Shown here: one piece after another, positions 43,608-53,677 of the stretch | Position numbering within the stretch: the stretch's first letter is position 1 | Layout of the letters: each line of letters opens with the position of its first letter | Assembly: GCA_944326135.1 (NCBI GenBank) | Contig: CALVCU010000005.1 | Coordinates: 1-64,000, forward strand | Direction: 5' to 3' | Source of the DNA: an uncultured Ligilactobacillus sp. | GTDB lineage: Bacteria > Bacillota > Bacilli > Lactobacillales > Lactobacillaceae | DNA length: 64,000 nt | Made by a program: the position numbers and the translations under genes | The notes under the pieces: generated by a model | The model's database searches: none | What the model was told of the DNA's origin: nothing | Seen by the model: the letters and a program-made list of their open reading frames with translations, nothing else

Positions 43608-43669
43608 TTGTAAAATTTACAAATTACAAGTATAATGATTCTTGTTAATGATTTAAAGGAGGTGTTCAC

Positions 43670-43855
43670 ATGGCTGTACCAGCACGTAAGACATCAAAAA
43701 CACGTAAAAGATTACGTCGTACAAATTATAAATTACAAGTACCAGGTATGAGTGCTTGCCCAAACTGTGGCGAATTGCGTCGCTCACACCGTGTATGCCC
43801 AAGTTGTGGTTACTATGGTGATCGTGAAGTTGTTAAGGTTAAAAGTAACAACTAA
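43670..43855 (+). CDS. rpmF: 50S ribosomal protein L32, zinc-binding form
   Basis: This 61-residue protein ([17 protein letters not shown]) has two intact CxxC pairs, CPNC and CPSC, so it is the zinc-dependent C+ form. AGGAGGTG precedes the ATG. Confidence 0.97.
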   Translation: MAVPARKTSKTRKRLRRTNYKLQVPGMSACPNCGELRRSHRVCPSCGYYGDREVVKVKSNN

Positions 43856-43912
43856 TTTTTAAGAATATTGAAACAAAAATATTATTGGGACCATGGCCCA
43901 TATTATTTTTAC

Positions 43913-43946
43913 AGCATTTCAGAGCAACTGAGGTGCTATTTTTTTA
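43913..43946 (+). terminator. Terminator after rpmF
   Basis: 10-bp stem AGCATTTCAG/CTGAGGTGCT with two U-G wobbles, then A and seven T. An imperfect hairpin (43880-43905) precedes it. Confidence 0.8.
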
Positions 43947-44008
43947 CATTTTATATAGTAGCTATGATAAAATATTAACCAGATATTATTTTGAAAAGAG
44001 GTTTTAGT

Positions 44009-44593
44009 ATGGATGTGCATAATGTTGATTTGACTATAAGTGCAGTTCACCCAGATCAATATCCTAATAATCAATTACCTGAAATTACGTTAACTGGAAG
44101 ATCAAATGTTGGAAAATCTTCTTTAATTAATACATTAATTAATCGGAAAAATCTTGCTAGAACATCAAGTCAACCTGGAAAAACACAAACTTTAAATTTT
44201 TATAATATTGAAGATCAACTATATTTTGTGGATGTTCCAGGATATGGTTATGCTAAAACTTCTCAAAAAAATCGTGAAAAATGGGCAAAGATGATTGAAA
44301 CGTACTTTGCAACGCGTCAGGAAACATGTGGTGTTATTTCATTAGTTGATTCACGTCATGCACCAACAAATTTGGATATTCAAATGATTGATTTTATTCA
44401 TTATTATCAATTGCCACTTTTAATAGTAGGTACTAAAATTGATAAGGTTCCACGGAGTAAATGGAATAAAAGTGAAAGTTTGATTCGAAAAAACTTACAC
44501 TTAAATAGTGATGATCAAATACAACTATTTTCAGCTCAAACAAAATTTGGAAAAGAAGAAATTTGGAACTGGATAGAGCAACATACAAGATAA
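44009..44593 (+). CDS. engB: Ribosome-assembly GTPase EngB (YsxC)
   Basis: This essential 50S-assembly GTPase has 194 residues from ATG 44009 (AGAGG 7 bases upstream). G1 [10 protein letters not shown] (29-38), the G2-region [11 protein letters not shown]3 DVPGYGYA and G4 TKIDK are present in order. No clpX is adjacent, unlike many Firmicutes. The MazG-like gene follows after 12 bases. Confidence 0.93.
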   Translation: MDVHNVDLTISAVHPDQYPNNQLPEITLTGRSNVGKSSLINTLINRKNLARTSSQPGKTQTLNFYNIEDQLYFVDVPGYGYAKTSQKNREKWAKMIETYFATRQETCGVISLVDSRHAPTNLDIQMIDFIHYYQLPLLIVGTKIDKVPRSKWNKSESLIRKNLHLNSDDQIQLFSAQTKFGKEEIWNWIEQHTR

Positions 44594-44605
44594 GGAAGTA
44601 TTGCA

Positions 44606-44905
44606 ATGGAATTTAATGAGTATCAAACAGCAGCTAACCGCACACTATATGGAAATGAACAGGTATTGACAAATTGCGCTTTAGGATTAGCCAGTGAGAG
44701 TGGACAGGTAGTTGATTTAATTAAAGCATATACATTTAAAGGGCAAAAACTTGAGAAGGATCAATTGATCCATGAAATGGGAGATGTACTTTGGTATTTA
44801 TCACAAATTGCTGAATGGGCAGACATTCCATTTGATGAGATTGCTAAAGAAAACATTGAAACATTAAATAAACGGTATCCTAATGGCTATCAAAGTGAAA
44901 ATTAA
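44606..44905 (+). CDS. MazG-like nucleotide pyrophosphohydrolase domain protein with a changed acidic motif
   Basis: This 99-residue all-helical protein of the MazG-like family has YQTAANRTLYGN, LGLASESGQVVDLIKAYTFKGQ and HEMGDVLWYLSQIAEW. MazG-fold enzymes bind magnesium through an E-x-x-E ... E-x-x-D set. Here the first motif reads E-S-G-Q, with Gln (codon CAG) at the second Glu position. The second motif EMGD is intact. Activity may be reduced or altered, unless Gln is normal in this subfamily. It follows engB in an operon and ends at a bidirectional terminator. Confidence 0.8.
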   Translation: MEFNEYQTAANRTLYGNEQVLTNCALGLASESGQVVDLIKAYTFKGQKLEKDQLIHEMGDVLWYLSQIAEWADIPFDEIAKENIETLNKRYPNGYQSEN

Positions 44906-44911
44906 GGTAAA

Positions 44912-44941
44912 AAAACGAGACTGAAGTTTCAGTCTCGTTTT
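44912..44941. terminator. Bidirectional terminator
   Basis: 14-bp stem AAAACGAGACTGAA/TTCAGTCTCGTTTT with runs on both sides. It serves the MazG-like gene and the small minus-strand gene at 44962-45102. Confidence 0.9.
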
Positions 44942-44961
44942 ATATAGCTTAAAATGTAATA

Positions 44962-45102
44962 TTATTCATTATTTTTTGATTTATCTTTTTGAGATTTTTT
45001 AGCAGTATCTTTTTCTTGATTATTAGTTGATTTAGTTGGATCAATAGCAAATTTATCAAATAAACTTTCAAGATTATTTTCACGATTAATTTTTAGTCCC
45101 AT
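44962..45102 (-). CDS. 46-residue small protein, SPJ_0845-family-like
   Basis: ATG 45102 is preceded by a strong AAGGAG site 7 bases upstream. The peptide begins MGLKINRENNLESLFDKFAI and ends in a Lys/Ser/Asn-rich hydrophilic tail. The M-G-L-x-x-x-R/K start followed by LFDxFAID resembles the small SPJ_0845 family of streptococci and lactobacilli, whose function is unknown; this match is from memory. It is soluble, with no membrane segment. It lies divergent from uvrC and convergent with the MazG-like gene. Confidence 0.65.
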   Translation of the reverse strand: MGLKINRENNLESLFDKFAIDPTKSTNNQEKDTAKKSQKDKSKNNE

Positions 45103-45188
45103 TTTTTATCTCCTTCTAAACACTATAGATTGCAATAAGAATACCAGTTTTTGAATAATTTTTCAATTTTAACGAAAGGAGGATACTT

Positions 45189-46985
45189 ATGGCAACAGAA
45201 CATATTGAAAAAAAACTGAAATTACTTCCTGATTTACCTGGATGCTATATGATGAAAGATATTAATAGCAAAATTATATATGTTGGTAAGGCAAAAAATT
45301 TAAAAAATCGTGTTCGTTCATATTTTAAGAGCTCTCATGAAGGAAAAACAGCGCAACTGGTTTCTGAAATTAGAGATTTTGAAACAATTATTACTTCGAC
45401 TGATAAAGAAGCGTTTTTATTAGAAATCACATTAATTCAGAAATATAAACCATATTATAATATTAAATTAAAACAAGGAACTGGGTATCCATATATAAAA
45501 ATTACAAATGAACGTGATCCACAACTACTTTTAGTAAACCAAGTAAAAAAAGATGGTGGATATTATTTTGGGCCATATCCTAATGTTTATGCTGCTACTG
45601 AAACATTGGAGTTATTAAGAAAAGTATATCCATTAAGAAGATGTAATGGGTATCAAAAGAGGCCGTGTTTGTATTATCACATGGGACAGTGTTTAGGAGC
45701 TTGTTTTAAAAAAGTACCACCAGAAAAATATGAAAAACAAATAAAAAAAATAAAGTCTTTTTTAAATGGTAATGTAAATCAAATAAAAAATGAATTGCGT
45801 AAAAAAATGGAACAAGCAGCAGCTCAAATGGAATTTGAAAGGGCAGCTGAATATCGCGATCAGATCAAATATATTGCCATGACTGTTGAAAAACAAAAAA
45901 TTATATCTAATGATAATACACCACGTGATTTATTTAACTTTTATATGGATAAAGGCTGGATTTCAATTCAAGTGTTTTTTATTAGACAAGCAAGATTAAT
46001 GAAACGAGAAAAAAGACTTTTTCCATGTGTAGATGATAGTCCTGAATCAGAATTTACTTCATTTATTTTACAATTTTATAATCAAAAAAATCGAGTGATG
46101 CCTAAAGAAATTTTAGTTCCAGATAATGTTGACAAAAATATTTTAAGTGAAATCTTAAATGTCCCTGTTAGAACACCCCAAAGAGGTCAAAAGTATGATT
46201 TACTTAAAATGGCAAAAAAGAATGCTAGATTGGTGTTAGAAGAGAAATTTCGTCTATTAGAATTAGATAATCGTAAGACTACAGGAGCAATGAATGAAAT
46301 AACAGATGCATTGCATTTACCTCATGGACATCGAATTGAAGCATTTGATCATTCACATATTCAAGGACAAGATCCTGTTTCTGCGATGGTATGTTTTATT
46401 GATGGTCAACCTGATAAAAATGAATATCGAAAATATAAGTTAAAAACAGTGAAAAATGTAAATGAAGCTGCTAGTACGCAAGAAGTTATTTATAGACGAT
46501 ATAGTCGTTTATTGAAAGAACATGCAAAATTACCTGATTTAATTTTGATGGATGGAGCAGAAATTCAGATTAATGCAGCGATTGACGTTTTGCATAACCA
46601 ATTAGGAATAGATATACCAGTTGCAGGCATGGTAAAGAATGAACATCATAAAACTGCTGATTTAATGAATCAAAATGGAGAAAAATTACAATTAAATCCT
46701 AAAAGTCAGGGATTTTATTTATTACAAAGAATTCAGGATGAGGTTCACCGCTTTGCAATAACATATCATAGACAGTTACATTCAAAAAATTCCTTAGCAT
46801 CAAGATTAGAAAAAATTCCCGGTGTTGGACCTAAAACGCGAACAAAATTGTTACGTAATTTTCACTCAATTAAAAGAATTTCACAAGCAAGTGTAGAAGA
46901 AATACAAAAATTAGGAATTTCAAAGAAAGTTGCTCAAACAGTCAAGTTAAGTGCCGAGTCCATTCAAAATGGAAAGAAAAACTGA
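45189..46985 (+). CDS. uvrC: Excinuclease ABC subunit C
   Basis: UvrC makes both incisions in nucleotide excision repair. The 598 residues contain the GIY-YIG nuclease domain (about 12-95, PGCYMMKD and IIYVGKAKNLKNR), a Cys-rich segment (RRCNGYQKRPCLYYHMGQC, split), the UVR helical hairpin (about 200-235), the RNase H-like UvrC nuclease domain (EAFDHSHIQGQDPV, LPDLILMDGA) and C-terminal helix-hairpin-helix motifs (LEKIPGVGPKTRTKLL). AAAGGAGG precedes the ATG. Confidence 0.97.
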   Translation: MATEHIEKKLKLLPDLPGCYMMKDINSKIIYVGKAKNLKNRVRSYFKSSHEGKTAQLVSEIRDFETIITSTDKEAFLLEITLIQKYKPYYNIKLKQGTGYPYIKITNERDPQLLLVNQVKKDGGYYFGPYPNVYAATETLELLRKVYPLRRCNGYQKRPCLYYHMGQCLGACFKKVPPEKYEKQIKKIKSFLNGNVNQIKNELRKKMEQAAAQMEFERAAEYRDQIKYIAMTVEKQKIISNDNTPRDLFNFYMDKGWISIQVFFIRQARLMKREKRLFPCVDDSPESEFTSFILQFYNQKNRVMPKEILVPDNVDKNILSEILNVPVRTPQRGQKYDLLKMAKKNARLVLEEKFRLLELDNRKTTGAMNEITDALHLPHGHRIEAFDHSHIQGQDPVSAMVCFIDGQPDKNEYRKYKLKTVKNVNEAASTQEVIYRRYSRLLKEHAKLPDLILMDGAEIQINAAIDVLHNQLGIDIPVAGMVKNEHHKTADLMNQNGEKLQLNPKSQGFYLLQRIQDEVHRFAITYHRQLHSKNSLASRLEKIPGVGPKTRTKLLRNFHSIKRISQASVEEIQKLGISKKVAQTVKLSAESIQNGKKN

Positions 46986-47063
46986 TTAGAATAAAATAAA
47001 AACTTGTGCTAAAATTTCTATTGTATTTGTCGCTTAGTTAATTTTTTGGATGGAGTGAAAAAC

Positions 47064-48506
47064 GTGGGGAAGAATGATTTAGGATCGAAATTAAGATGGT
47101 ATAATATTGCATTATTGTCTTTTTCAGTAGTGTGGGGATTTGGAAATGTTGTTAATAACTTTGCAAATCAAGGATTAACAGTTGTCTTTTCATGGATACT
47201 TATTATGTTGCTATATTTTATCCCATATACACTAATGGTAGGACAATTAGGTGCAACGTTTCAAAATTTAGGTGCAGGCGTTAGTTCTTGGATTAATGAA
47301 TTAATGGGCAGCAAATGGGCATATTTGGCTGCCTGGACGTATTGGGTTGTTCATGTACCATATTTAGCACAGAAACCACAGGTCATAATGATTAGTCTAA
47401 GTTGGCTATTCCGTGGGAATGGTAGTTTTGTGAACGATACTAAGACAATCGTTGTTCAAGGATTAAGTTTAGTTATGTTTATTGTATTTGTTTGGTTAGC
47501 TTCTAAAGGAGTAGAGGCACTTAAAAAATTAGGTAATATTGCCGGAATTTTATTATTTATAATGTCAATGTTATTTATTATTTTAGGTATTAGTGCTCCA
47601 TTTATCGTACACACGCATGTGGCAACGCCTGACATGACAAATATTCATAATTATATCCCTAAATTTGATTTTGAATATTTAACAACTATCTCAATGTTAG
47701 TATTTGCAGTTGGTGGATGTGAAAAGATTTCACCATATGTAAATAAAACTCATAATGCATCAAAGGAATTTCCTCAAGGAATGATCGTATTAGCAATTAT
47801 TGTAGCTGTTTCTGCTATTTTAGGTTCTCTTGGAATGGGAATGATCATTAATGCAAATCATATTCCAAATGATTTAATGTCAAATGGTGCCTTTGAAGCA
47901 TTTCAAATTTTAGGACAACATTATCATGTTGGTAACTTATTTATGTGGATTTTTGCAATTACAAGTACACTTGGCTCTGCAACAGCATTGGCAGTATCTA
48001 TTGATGCTCCATTACGTATGTTGCTAGATGAGGCTGATGAGCGCTATATTCCAAAAGTACTTTTGAAAAAGAATAAGCACGGCGTGTTTATTAATGGTTA
48101 TAAATTGGTTACAATTTTAGTATCAATTTTGATTATTGTACCGGCTCTTGGAATAAAAGGGATGTCTAATCTTTACAACTGGTTGTTAAACTTGAATTCA
48201 ATTTGCATGCCAATGCGCTATTTATGGGTATTTCTTGCATATATTTTATTAGTTAAATATATGGATAAGTATCATTCAGATTATGTATTTGTAAAAAATA
48301 AGACTATTGGATATGCATTTGGAATTTGGGCATTCTTATTTACAGCATTTGCTTGTATTTTAGGCATGTTTCCTAAGTCAAATATGTATTCCAGCGCTAG
48401 TTCATGGTGGTTCCAAATGGGAATGAATATTATAACACCATTAATTTTGATTGCATTAGGTTTAGTTTTACCATTAATTGCTAAAAAAACTAATTCTGTT
48501 AAATGA
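47064..48506 (+). CDS. yjeM: Amino acid permease, YjeM type
   Basis: This 480-residue APC-superfamily transporter has about twelve transmembrane segments. The opening WYNIALLSFSVVWGFGNVVNN and the WINELMGSKWAYLAAWTYW block resemble the YjeM branch of the glutamate/GABA antiporter family. The substrate is unproven. GTG 47064 is chosen because GGAG lies 8 bases upstream; the frame extends 18 bases further to a TTG without a site. Monocistronic, followed by a terminator. Confidence 0.82.
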   Translation: MGKNDLGSKLRWYNIALLSFSVVWGFGNVVNNFANQGLTVVFSWILIMLLYFIPYTLMVGQLGATFQNLGAGVSSWINELMGSKWAYLAAWTYWVVHVPYLAQKPQVIMISLSWLFRGNGSFVNDTKTIVVQGLSLVMFIVFVWLASKGVEALKKLGNIAGILLFIMSMLFIILGISAPFIVHTHVATPDMTNIHNYIPKFDFEYLTTISMLVFAVGGCEKISPYVNKTHNASKEFPQGMIVLAIIVAVSAILGSLGMGMIINANHIPNDLMSNGAFEAFQILGQHYHVGNLFMWIFAITSTLGSATALAVSIDAPLRMLLDEADERYIPKVLLKKNKHGVFINGYKLVTILVSILIIVPALGIKGMSNLYNWLLNLNSICMPMRYLWVFLAYILLVKYMDKYHSDYVFVKNKTIGYAFGIWAFLFTAFACILGMFPKSNMYSSASSWWFQMGMNIITPLILIALGLVLPLIAKKTNSVK

Positions 48507-48520
48507 CACATAATATAGAT

Positions 48521-48557
48521 GAAAGCATGACAAGGATACAGTCATGCTTTTATTTTT
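48521..48557 (+). terminator. Terminator after yjeM
   Basis: 10-bp stem AAAGCATGAC/GTCATGCTTT followed by a T-rich run. Confidence 0.85.
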
Positions 48558-48627
48558 AATTATAAATTGATATAGTAAAATAGATGACTTCTAGATATAT
48601 AAATTGATTTTTAGAAAGAGGAACGAA

Positions 48628-49929
48628 ATGTTTGTTGATCAAGTAAAAATTAAAGTAAAAGCTGGGAAAGGCGGAGACGGAATGGTAGCATTCCGTCGAG
48701 AAAAATATGTTCCTAATGGCGGACCAGCTGGTGGTGATGGTGGAAAAGGTGGTAGCATTATCCTTAAAGTTGATAAAGGTTTAAGAACATTAATGGATTT
48801 CAGATATCACCGTATTTTTAAGGCTAAGTCTGGTCAAAATGGAATGAACAAAAGTAAATATGGAAAAGCTGCTGAGGACTTATATATAGATGTTCCAGAA
48901 GGTACAACTGTTACTGATGCAGAAACAGGCGAAGTACTTGGAGATTTAACACAAGATGATCAAGAATTAGTGGTTGCTAAAGGTGGTCGCGGTGGAAGAG
49001 GAAATATTCATTTTGCTAGTCCTAAAAATCCTGCTCCTGAAATTGCAGAAAATGGAGAACCAGGTGTAGAACGGGAACTTAATTTAGAATTAAAAGTACT
49101 TGCAGATGTTGGATTAGTTGGTTTCCCATCTGTAGGAAAGTCAACATTATTATCAACAGTAACTAGTGCAAAGCCTAAAATTGCTGAATATCACTTTACT
49201 ACATTGGTACCAAATTTGGGAATGGTACAATTAGATGATGGTCGCGATTTTGTAATGGCAGATTTACCAGGATTAATAGAAGGTGCTTCACAAGGAATTG
49301 GATTAGGGATTCAATTTTTACGACATGTTGAACGTACACGAGTAATTTTACATCTTATTGATATGTCTGGTGTTGAGGAACGTGATCCATATGATGACTT
49401 TTTGAAAATTAATGAGGAGTTAAAAAAATATGATCCAGAATTGTTGGATCGCCCACAAATAATTGTGGGAACAAAAATGGATATGCCTAATGCAGATGAG
49501 AATTTAAAGAAATTCAAAGATAAATTGAAAGATGACCATACATTAAGCATTAAGCCTGAAATAACATCGATTTCATCATTAACACATCAAGGATTAAACG
49601 AGTTAATGATTAAGACGGCTAACTTATTAGATAAAACAAGTCGTTTTGAAACAAAAGCAGAAAAATTAATGAATCAAAATAATAAGGATTATACTTTTGA
49701 AGAGGAAGAACCTTTTGAAATCTCAAGAGACTCTGACGCAACTTGGGTTCTTTCTGGAAAGAAAATCGAAAAATTATTTAAGATGACCAATTTAGAACAT
49801 GATGAAAGTCTGATGCGATTTACACGTCAACTTCGTGGCATGGGTGTAGATGATGCACTCCGTGAACGAGGTGCTAAAACTGGTGATCTTGTAAGAATTG
49901 ACGACTTTGTATTTGAATTTGTAGACTAA
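48628..49929 (+). CDS. obgE: GTPase Obg
   Basis: This ribosome-associated GTPase has 433 residues from ATG 48628 (AGAGGA just upstream). The glycine-rich Obg fold (1-158, [31 protein letters not shown]), the G domain with [22 protein letters not shown] and VGTKMD, and a C-terminal OCT domain (about 350-433) are all present. It acts in 50S assembly and stress signalling. It abuts the convergent gene at 49930 with no terminator between them. Confidence 0.96.
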   Translation: MFVDQVKIKVKAGKGGDGMVAFRREKYVPNGGPAGGDGGKGGSIILKVDKGLRTLMDFRYHRIFKAKSGQNGMNKSKYGKAAEDLYIDVPEGTTVTDAETGEVLGDLTQDDQELVVAKGGRGGRGNIHFASPKNPAPEIAENGEPGVERELNLELKVLADVGLVGFPSVGKSTLLSTVTSAKPKIAEYHFTTLVPNLGMVQLDDGRDFVMADLPGLIEGASQGIGLGIQFLRHVERTRVILHLIDMSGVEERDPYDDFLKINEELKKYDPELLDRPQIIVGTKMDMPNADENLKKFKDKLKDDHTLSIKPEITSISSLTHQGLNELMIKTANLLDKTSRFETKAEKLMNQNNKDYTFEEEEPFEISRDSDATWVLSGKKIEKLFKMTNLEHDESLMRFTRQLRGMGVDDALRERGAKTGDLVRIDDFVFEFVD

Positions 49930-50217
49930 TTATGCGAAAAATAATTTTTCACGATTTACGATTCTAAAACCAAAAATAGGGTATAAAGTTGAATTATATG
50001 AACAAACTATTTTTGATTCTGGATTAGACACTTGGCATATGATTGAAATATCTTGAACTTTTAGTGCTATGCCATTTTCTGCAAATAAAATTAATATATT
50101 TCTCTCTTTATCATATTTTAATTTTGATAAGGGGAGATTTTTTTTATTGAATTCAAAGAAGCATCTATAATTTGGATTAAAATTTTTAGTGGCATTTACT
50201 AAATCTTTCGTATACAT
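49930..50217 (-). CDS. Hypothetical protein, 95 residues
   Basis: I do not recognise this protein (MYTKDLVNATKNFNPNYRCFFEF). Its central part alternates hydrophobic and charged residues (ILILFAENGIALKVQDISIIC), suggesting a small beta-rich fold; four Cys and no membrane segment are visible. A GGATAT-type weak ribosome site precedes the ATG. Its stop codon begins at the base after the obgE stop codon, so the convergent genes touch end to end. A genuine gene is likely, since the frame is intact and distinct from obgE. Confidence 0.55.
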   Translation of the reverse strand: MYTKDLVNATKNFNPNYRCFFEFNKKNLPLSKLKYDKERNILILFAENGIALKVQDISIICQVSNPESKIVCSYNSTLYPIFGFRIVNREKLFFA

Positions 50218-50307
50218 TAGAATATCCTTTCAAATTTGATATAAAGCATTCACATAATCAAATTTTTTGCTATAATAATAGAAAATATTATAAGAGGGAA
50301 TTAGAAG

Positions 50308-51768
50308 ATGTCAAATTTTTTTAAGTTAAAAGAAAATCATACGAATGTTTCTACGGAAATAACAGCTGGATTAACAACATTTTTTGCAATGTCATATATC
50401 TTGTTTGTTGCTCCAAATATTTTAAGTAAAACTGGGATGCCTACTCAAGGAATCTTTTTAGCAACAATTATTGCTTCTGTCATAAGTACATTAATAATGG
50501 CATTATTTGCTAATGTTCCATATGTACAAGCTCCTGGGCTAGGATTGGCAACATTCTTTACATATACTGTTGTATTACAGTTAGGTTTTAGTTGGCAGGA
50601 AGCTTTAGCATTAGTATTTTTATGCGGAATCATTAACGTCCTTATCACAGTTACAAAAATTCGGAAGATGATTATTAAATCAATTCCAGAAGTTTTACAA
50701 CATGCAATAAGTGGTGGTATTGGTATTTTTGTAGCATATATTGGAATTAAAAATGCTGGATTTTTGAAATTTACATCGGATGCATCTGATATTGTATCAA
50801 TTAATGATCATCCATTTAGTCAAGCTGCTACTCATTTTTCAAATGGCATTCAGTCTGTTGTTACTGGAAGTGGAATTACCCCTGCATTGATTAATTTTAA
50901 TCAATCAGGTGCACTAGTTGCTTTAATCGGACTAATCATTATGGGAATTTTAATGATTAAAAATGTTAAGGGTGGCATTTTAATTGGAATTATTTTAACT
51001 ACAATTATTGGTATTCCATTTGGAGTAACTCATCTTGGACTTGAAAATACGACATCTTTAACTGAATCTTTTAAACAATTAGGAACAACTTTTGGTGCGG
51101 CATTTGGATCCAAGGGTATGATTGCTCTATTTAATCAACCAGGTAAAATGCTTTTGGCTTTAATGACTATTTTTGCATTTTCATTGACTGATATTTTTGA
51201 TACTATTGGTACATTTATTGGTACAGGTAAAAAATCTGGAATTTTTTCAAAAGAAGATGAAAAAGAATTCTACAATGGTTCGGGATTTAAATCAAAAATG
51301 GACCGTTCACTATTCTCAGACGCTGCTGGATCAATTGTAGCTGCCGTATGTGGAACATCTAATGTTACAACCTTTGTAGAAAGTGCTTCAGGAATTGGTG
51401 CTGGCGGTCGGACTGGATTAACTAGTTTAACAGCAGCAATTATGTTTGCATTAAGTAGTTTATTAGCTCCTGTTATTGCTATTATTCCAACAGAAGCAAC
51501 TGCTCCAGCTTTAATTATTGTAGGTATAATGATGATGAGCTCCTTTAAAGAAATTAATTGGTCTGATTTAGAAGATGCAATTCCTGCATTTTTTGCATCA
51601 ATATTTATGGCGATTTGTTATAGTATTTCATACGGTATTGCTGCTGGATTTATTTTTTATCTTTTAGTTAAAATCTGTAAAAATAAATTTAAAGAAGTAC
51701 ATCCAATGTTAGTAGTATGTACACTATTATTTATTTTAAACTTTGTAGTTTTAGCATTTATTGAATAA
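50308..51768 (+). CDS. Purine permease, AzgA-like NCS2 family (adenine/hypoxanthine/guanine)
   Basis: This 486-residue membrane protein is of the AzgA/PbuG branch. It starts with FFKLKENHTNVSTEITAGLTTFFAMSY (split motif), then ANVPYVQAPGLGLATFF, GGIGIFVAYIGIKNAG, the DIFDTIGTFIGTG block and FVESASGIGAGGRTGL, which line the substrate site in the family. The substrate is probably a purine base; which one is unknown. A promoter (TTCACA, 16 bases, TATAAT at 50272) precedes it. I do not see a purine riboswitch in its leader. Confidence 0.9.
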   Translation: MSNFFKLKENHTNVSTEITAGLTTFFAMSYILFVAPNILSKTGMPTQGIFLATIIASVISTLIMALFANVPYVQAPGLGLATFFTYTVVLQLGFSWQEALALVFLCGIINVLITVTKIRKMIIKSIPEVLQHAISGGIGIFVAYIGIKNAGFLKFTSDASDIVSINDHPFSQAATHFSNGIQSVVTGSGITPALINFNQSGALVALIGLIIMGILMIKNVKGGILIGIILTTIIGIPFGVTHLGLENTTSLTESFKQLGTTFGAAFGSKGMIALFNQPGKMLLALMTIFAFSLTDIFDTIGTFIGTGKKSGIFSKEDEKEFYNGSGFKSKMDRSLFSDAAGSIVAAVCGTSNVTTFVESASGIGAGGRTGLTSLTAAIMFALSSLLAPVIAIIPTEATAPALIIVGIMMMSSFKEINWSDLEDAIPAFFASIFMAICYSISYGIAAGFIFYLLVKICKNKFKEVHPMLVVCTLLFILNFVVLAFIE

Positions 51769-51825
51769 TTTTAAATGCATTTTGTATTTTATGCTGATTG
51801 ATAGTAAAATTATATATTGATTGAT

Positions 51826-51856
51826 AGTTCACTTATTAAGTGAACTTTTATTTTTT
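51826..51856 (+). terminator. Terminator after the purine permease
   Basis: 9-bp stem AGTTCACTT/AAGTGAACT followed by a T-rich tract. Confidence 0.75.
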
Positions 51857-51888
51857 GAGAATATAAATTGCAGATAAGGATTGATTTC

Positions 51889-52836
51889 ATGGAATTAGAA
51901 TTTTTAGGAACGAGTGCAGGTTCACCTTCTAAATTCAGAAATGTAACTTCTTTAGCATTAAAATTACTAGATGAAATTAATGAAGTTTGGTTATTTGATG
52001 TTGGAGAAGGAACTCAACATCAAATTTTACGTACAACCATTCGTCCACGCAAAGTAAGTAAAATTTTTATAACTCATTTACATGGGGATCATATTTTTGG
52101 ATTACCTGGTTTTTTGAGTAGTCGTTCGTTTCAAGGTGCTCAACAAGCAACCCCACTTACTATTTATGGTCCTTCAGGAATTAAGGAATTTGTAACTACT
52201 TCTTTGAAAATTTCACAGACACATTTGGCATATCCAATTAAATATGTTGAACTTAAAGATGAGGGAGTTTTATTTGAAGATTCTCATTTTAAAGTTTCAT
52301 TTAAATATTTAGATCATAGAATTCAATGTGTCGGATATAGAGTAGAAGAAAAGGATTATCCTGGAGAATTAATGGTTGATAAGTTACAAGAATTAGGAAT
52401 TAGGCCAGGACCTATTTATGGCAAAATAAAAAATGGCGAAACGGTTAAATTAGATAATGGAAAAGTTATTAATGGAAAAGATTTTATTGGAGAATCTAAG
52501 AAGGGTAGAATAGTAACTATTTTAGGTGATACTAGAAAAAATAAAAATATTGATTTATTAGCTGCTAATGCAGATGTTCTTGTTCATGAAAGTACCTTTG
52601 GAAAAGGTGAAGCAAAATTAGCTAAAAATTATTATCACTCTACATGTATCCAAGCAGCAGAAGTTGCTAAAAGAGAAAATGTAAAAGAATTACTATTAAC
52701 GCATATTTCAGCTCGTTATGTAGGCCCAATGGTGAAAAAATTACAAAATGATGCTCGAAAAGTATTTCCAAATACGAAAGTAGTACACGATTTTGGATGT
52801 TATAATATTCCATTTTCCAAAACGGAGGTTAAATAA
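51889..52836 (+). CDS. rnz: Ribonuclease Z
   Basis: RNase Z trims the 3' ends of pre-tRNAs lacking encoded CCA, which fits the CCA-less tRNAs in this window. The metallo-beta-lactamase motif [10 protein letters not shown] gives His63, His65, Asp67 and His68; the LLTHISARY and VHDF motifs follow. It has 315 residues from ATG 51889, which has AAGGA 8 bases upstream. It overlaps the SDR gene at TAATG. Confidence 0.95.
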   Translation: MELEFLGTSAGSPSKFRNVTSLALKLLDEINEVWLFDVGEGTQHQILRTTIRPRKVSKIFITHLHGDHIFGLPGFLSSRSFQGAQQATPLTIYGPSGIKEFVTTSLKISQTHLAYPIKYVELKDEGVLFEDSHFKVSFKYLDHRIQCVGYRVEEKDYPGELMVDKLQELGIRPGPIYGKIKNGETVKLDNGKVINGKDFIGESKKGRIVTILGDTRKNKNIDLLAANADVLVHESTFGKGEAKLAKNYYHSTCIQAAEVAKRENVKELLLTHISARYVGPMVKKLQNDARKVFPNTKVVHDFGCYNIPFSKTEVK

Positions 52837-53645
52837 TGAATAATTATAAGGCATTAAAAAATCTCGAAAATAAAGTAGTATTAATTACTGGTGCTTCATC
52901 TGGTTTAGGAGAGCAGATTGCATATCAGGTTGCTAAAAGAGGAGCAATCGTGATTGTCACTGCACGCAATCTAGATAAATTAAAGATGGTTGCAAAATCA
53001 TGTACAGAATTTCATGGGAAAAAGGCATATGCAATTAGAATGGATATGTCAAATCCAGATGACATTGAAAATGCTGTTGAAACAATAAAACAATGTATAG
53101 GAAAAATCGATGTTTTAATTAATAATGCTGGCTTTGGATTGATGCAAAATGCAATTGATTTTGATATGCAACAAGCAGAAGCAATGTTTAGGGTCAATGT
53201 ACTGGGAATGATGTATTTAACACAATATGTCGCATTACAAATGGCAGAAGAACATTGTGGAGTAATCATAAATATTGCATCAATGGCTGGAAAAATTGCA
53301 ACACCAAAATCTGCAATTTATTCGGCAACAAAAGCAGCAGTTATTGGTTATTCTAATGCGTTACGCTTAGAATTAAAAAAATTAGGTATATCTGTTATTG
53401 TAGTAAATTCAGGACCAATTAGAACTAATTTTTTCAATACTGCAGATCAAACTGGAAATTATCTAGAAAAAGTTAAAAAGATAGTGTTAAATCCAGAATT
53501 AGTTGCAGAAAAAATAGTAAAAACAATTGGAAGTAATAAACGTGAACTGATTTTACCTGGCTTTTTTAAAGTTGCTGATATTGGTTATGCACTTTTTCCA
53601 AAATTAGGTGATTTTTTAACCGAAAATATTTTTAATAAAAAATAG
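52836..53645 (+). CDS. Short-chain dehydrogenase/reductase
   Basis: This 269-residue classical SDR has the cofactor motif TGASSGLG (18-25), NNAG (96-99), catalytic Ser149 in IASMAGK and Tyr162/Lys166 in YSATK. Arg44 after the second strand (VTARN) suggests NADP preference. The substrate is unknown. The rnz-SDR-lapA-recJ-apt order is common in lactobacilli. It is coupled to rnz by a one-base overlap. Confidence 0.9.
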   Translation: MNNYKALKNLENKVVLITGASSGLGEQIAYQVAKRGAIVIVTARNLDKLKMVAKSCTEFHGKKAYAIRMDMSNPDDIENAVETIKQCIGKIDVLINNAGFGLMQNAIDFDMQQAEAMFRVNVLGMMYLTQYVALQMAEEHCGVIINIASMAGKIATPKSAIYSATKAAVIGYSNALRLELKKLGISVIVVNSGPIRTNFFNTADQTGNYLEKVKKIVLNPELVAEKIVKTIGSNKRELILPGFFKVADIGYALFPKLGDFLTENIFNKK

Positions 53646-53677
53646 TTTTTAGTATTAGTTGAGGAGAGGAATACAAA

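Noticed and set aside
50218-50307. Purine riboswitch before the purine permease gene
   Set aside because: Only about 90 bases separate the divergent genes, and I see no purine aptamer core; a plain promoter is present instead.
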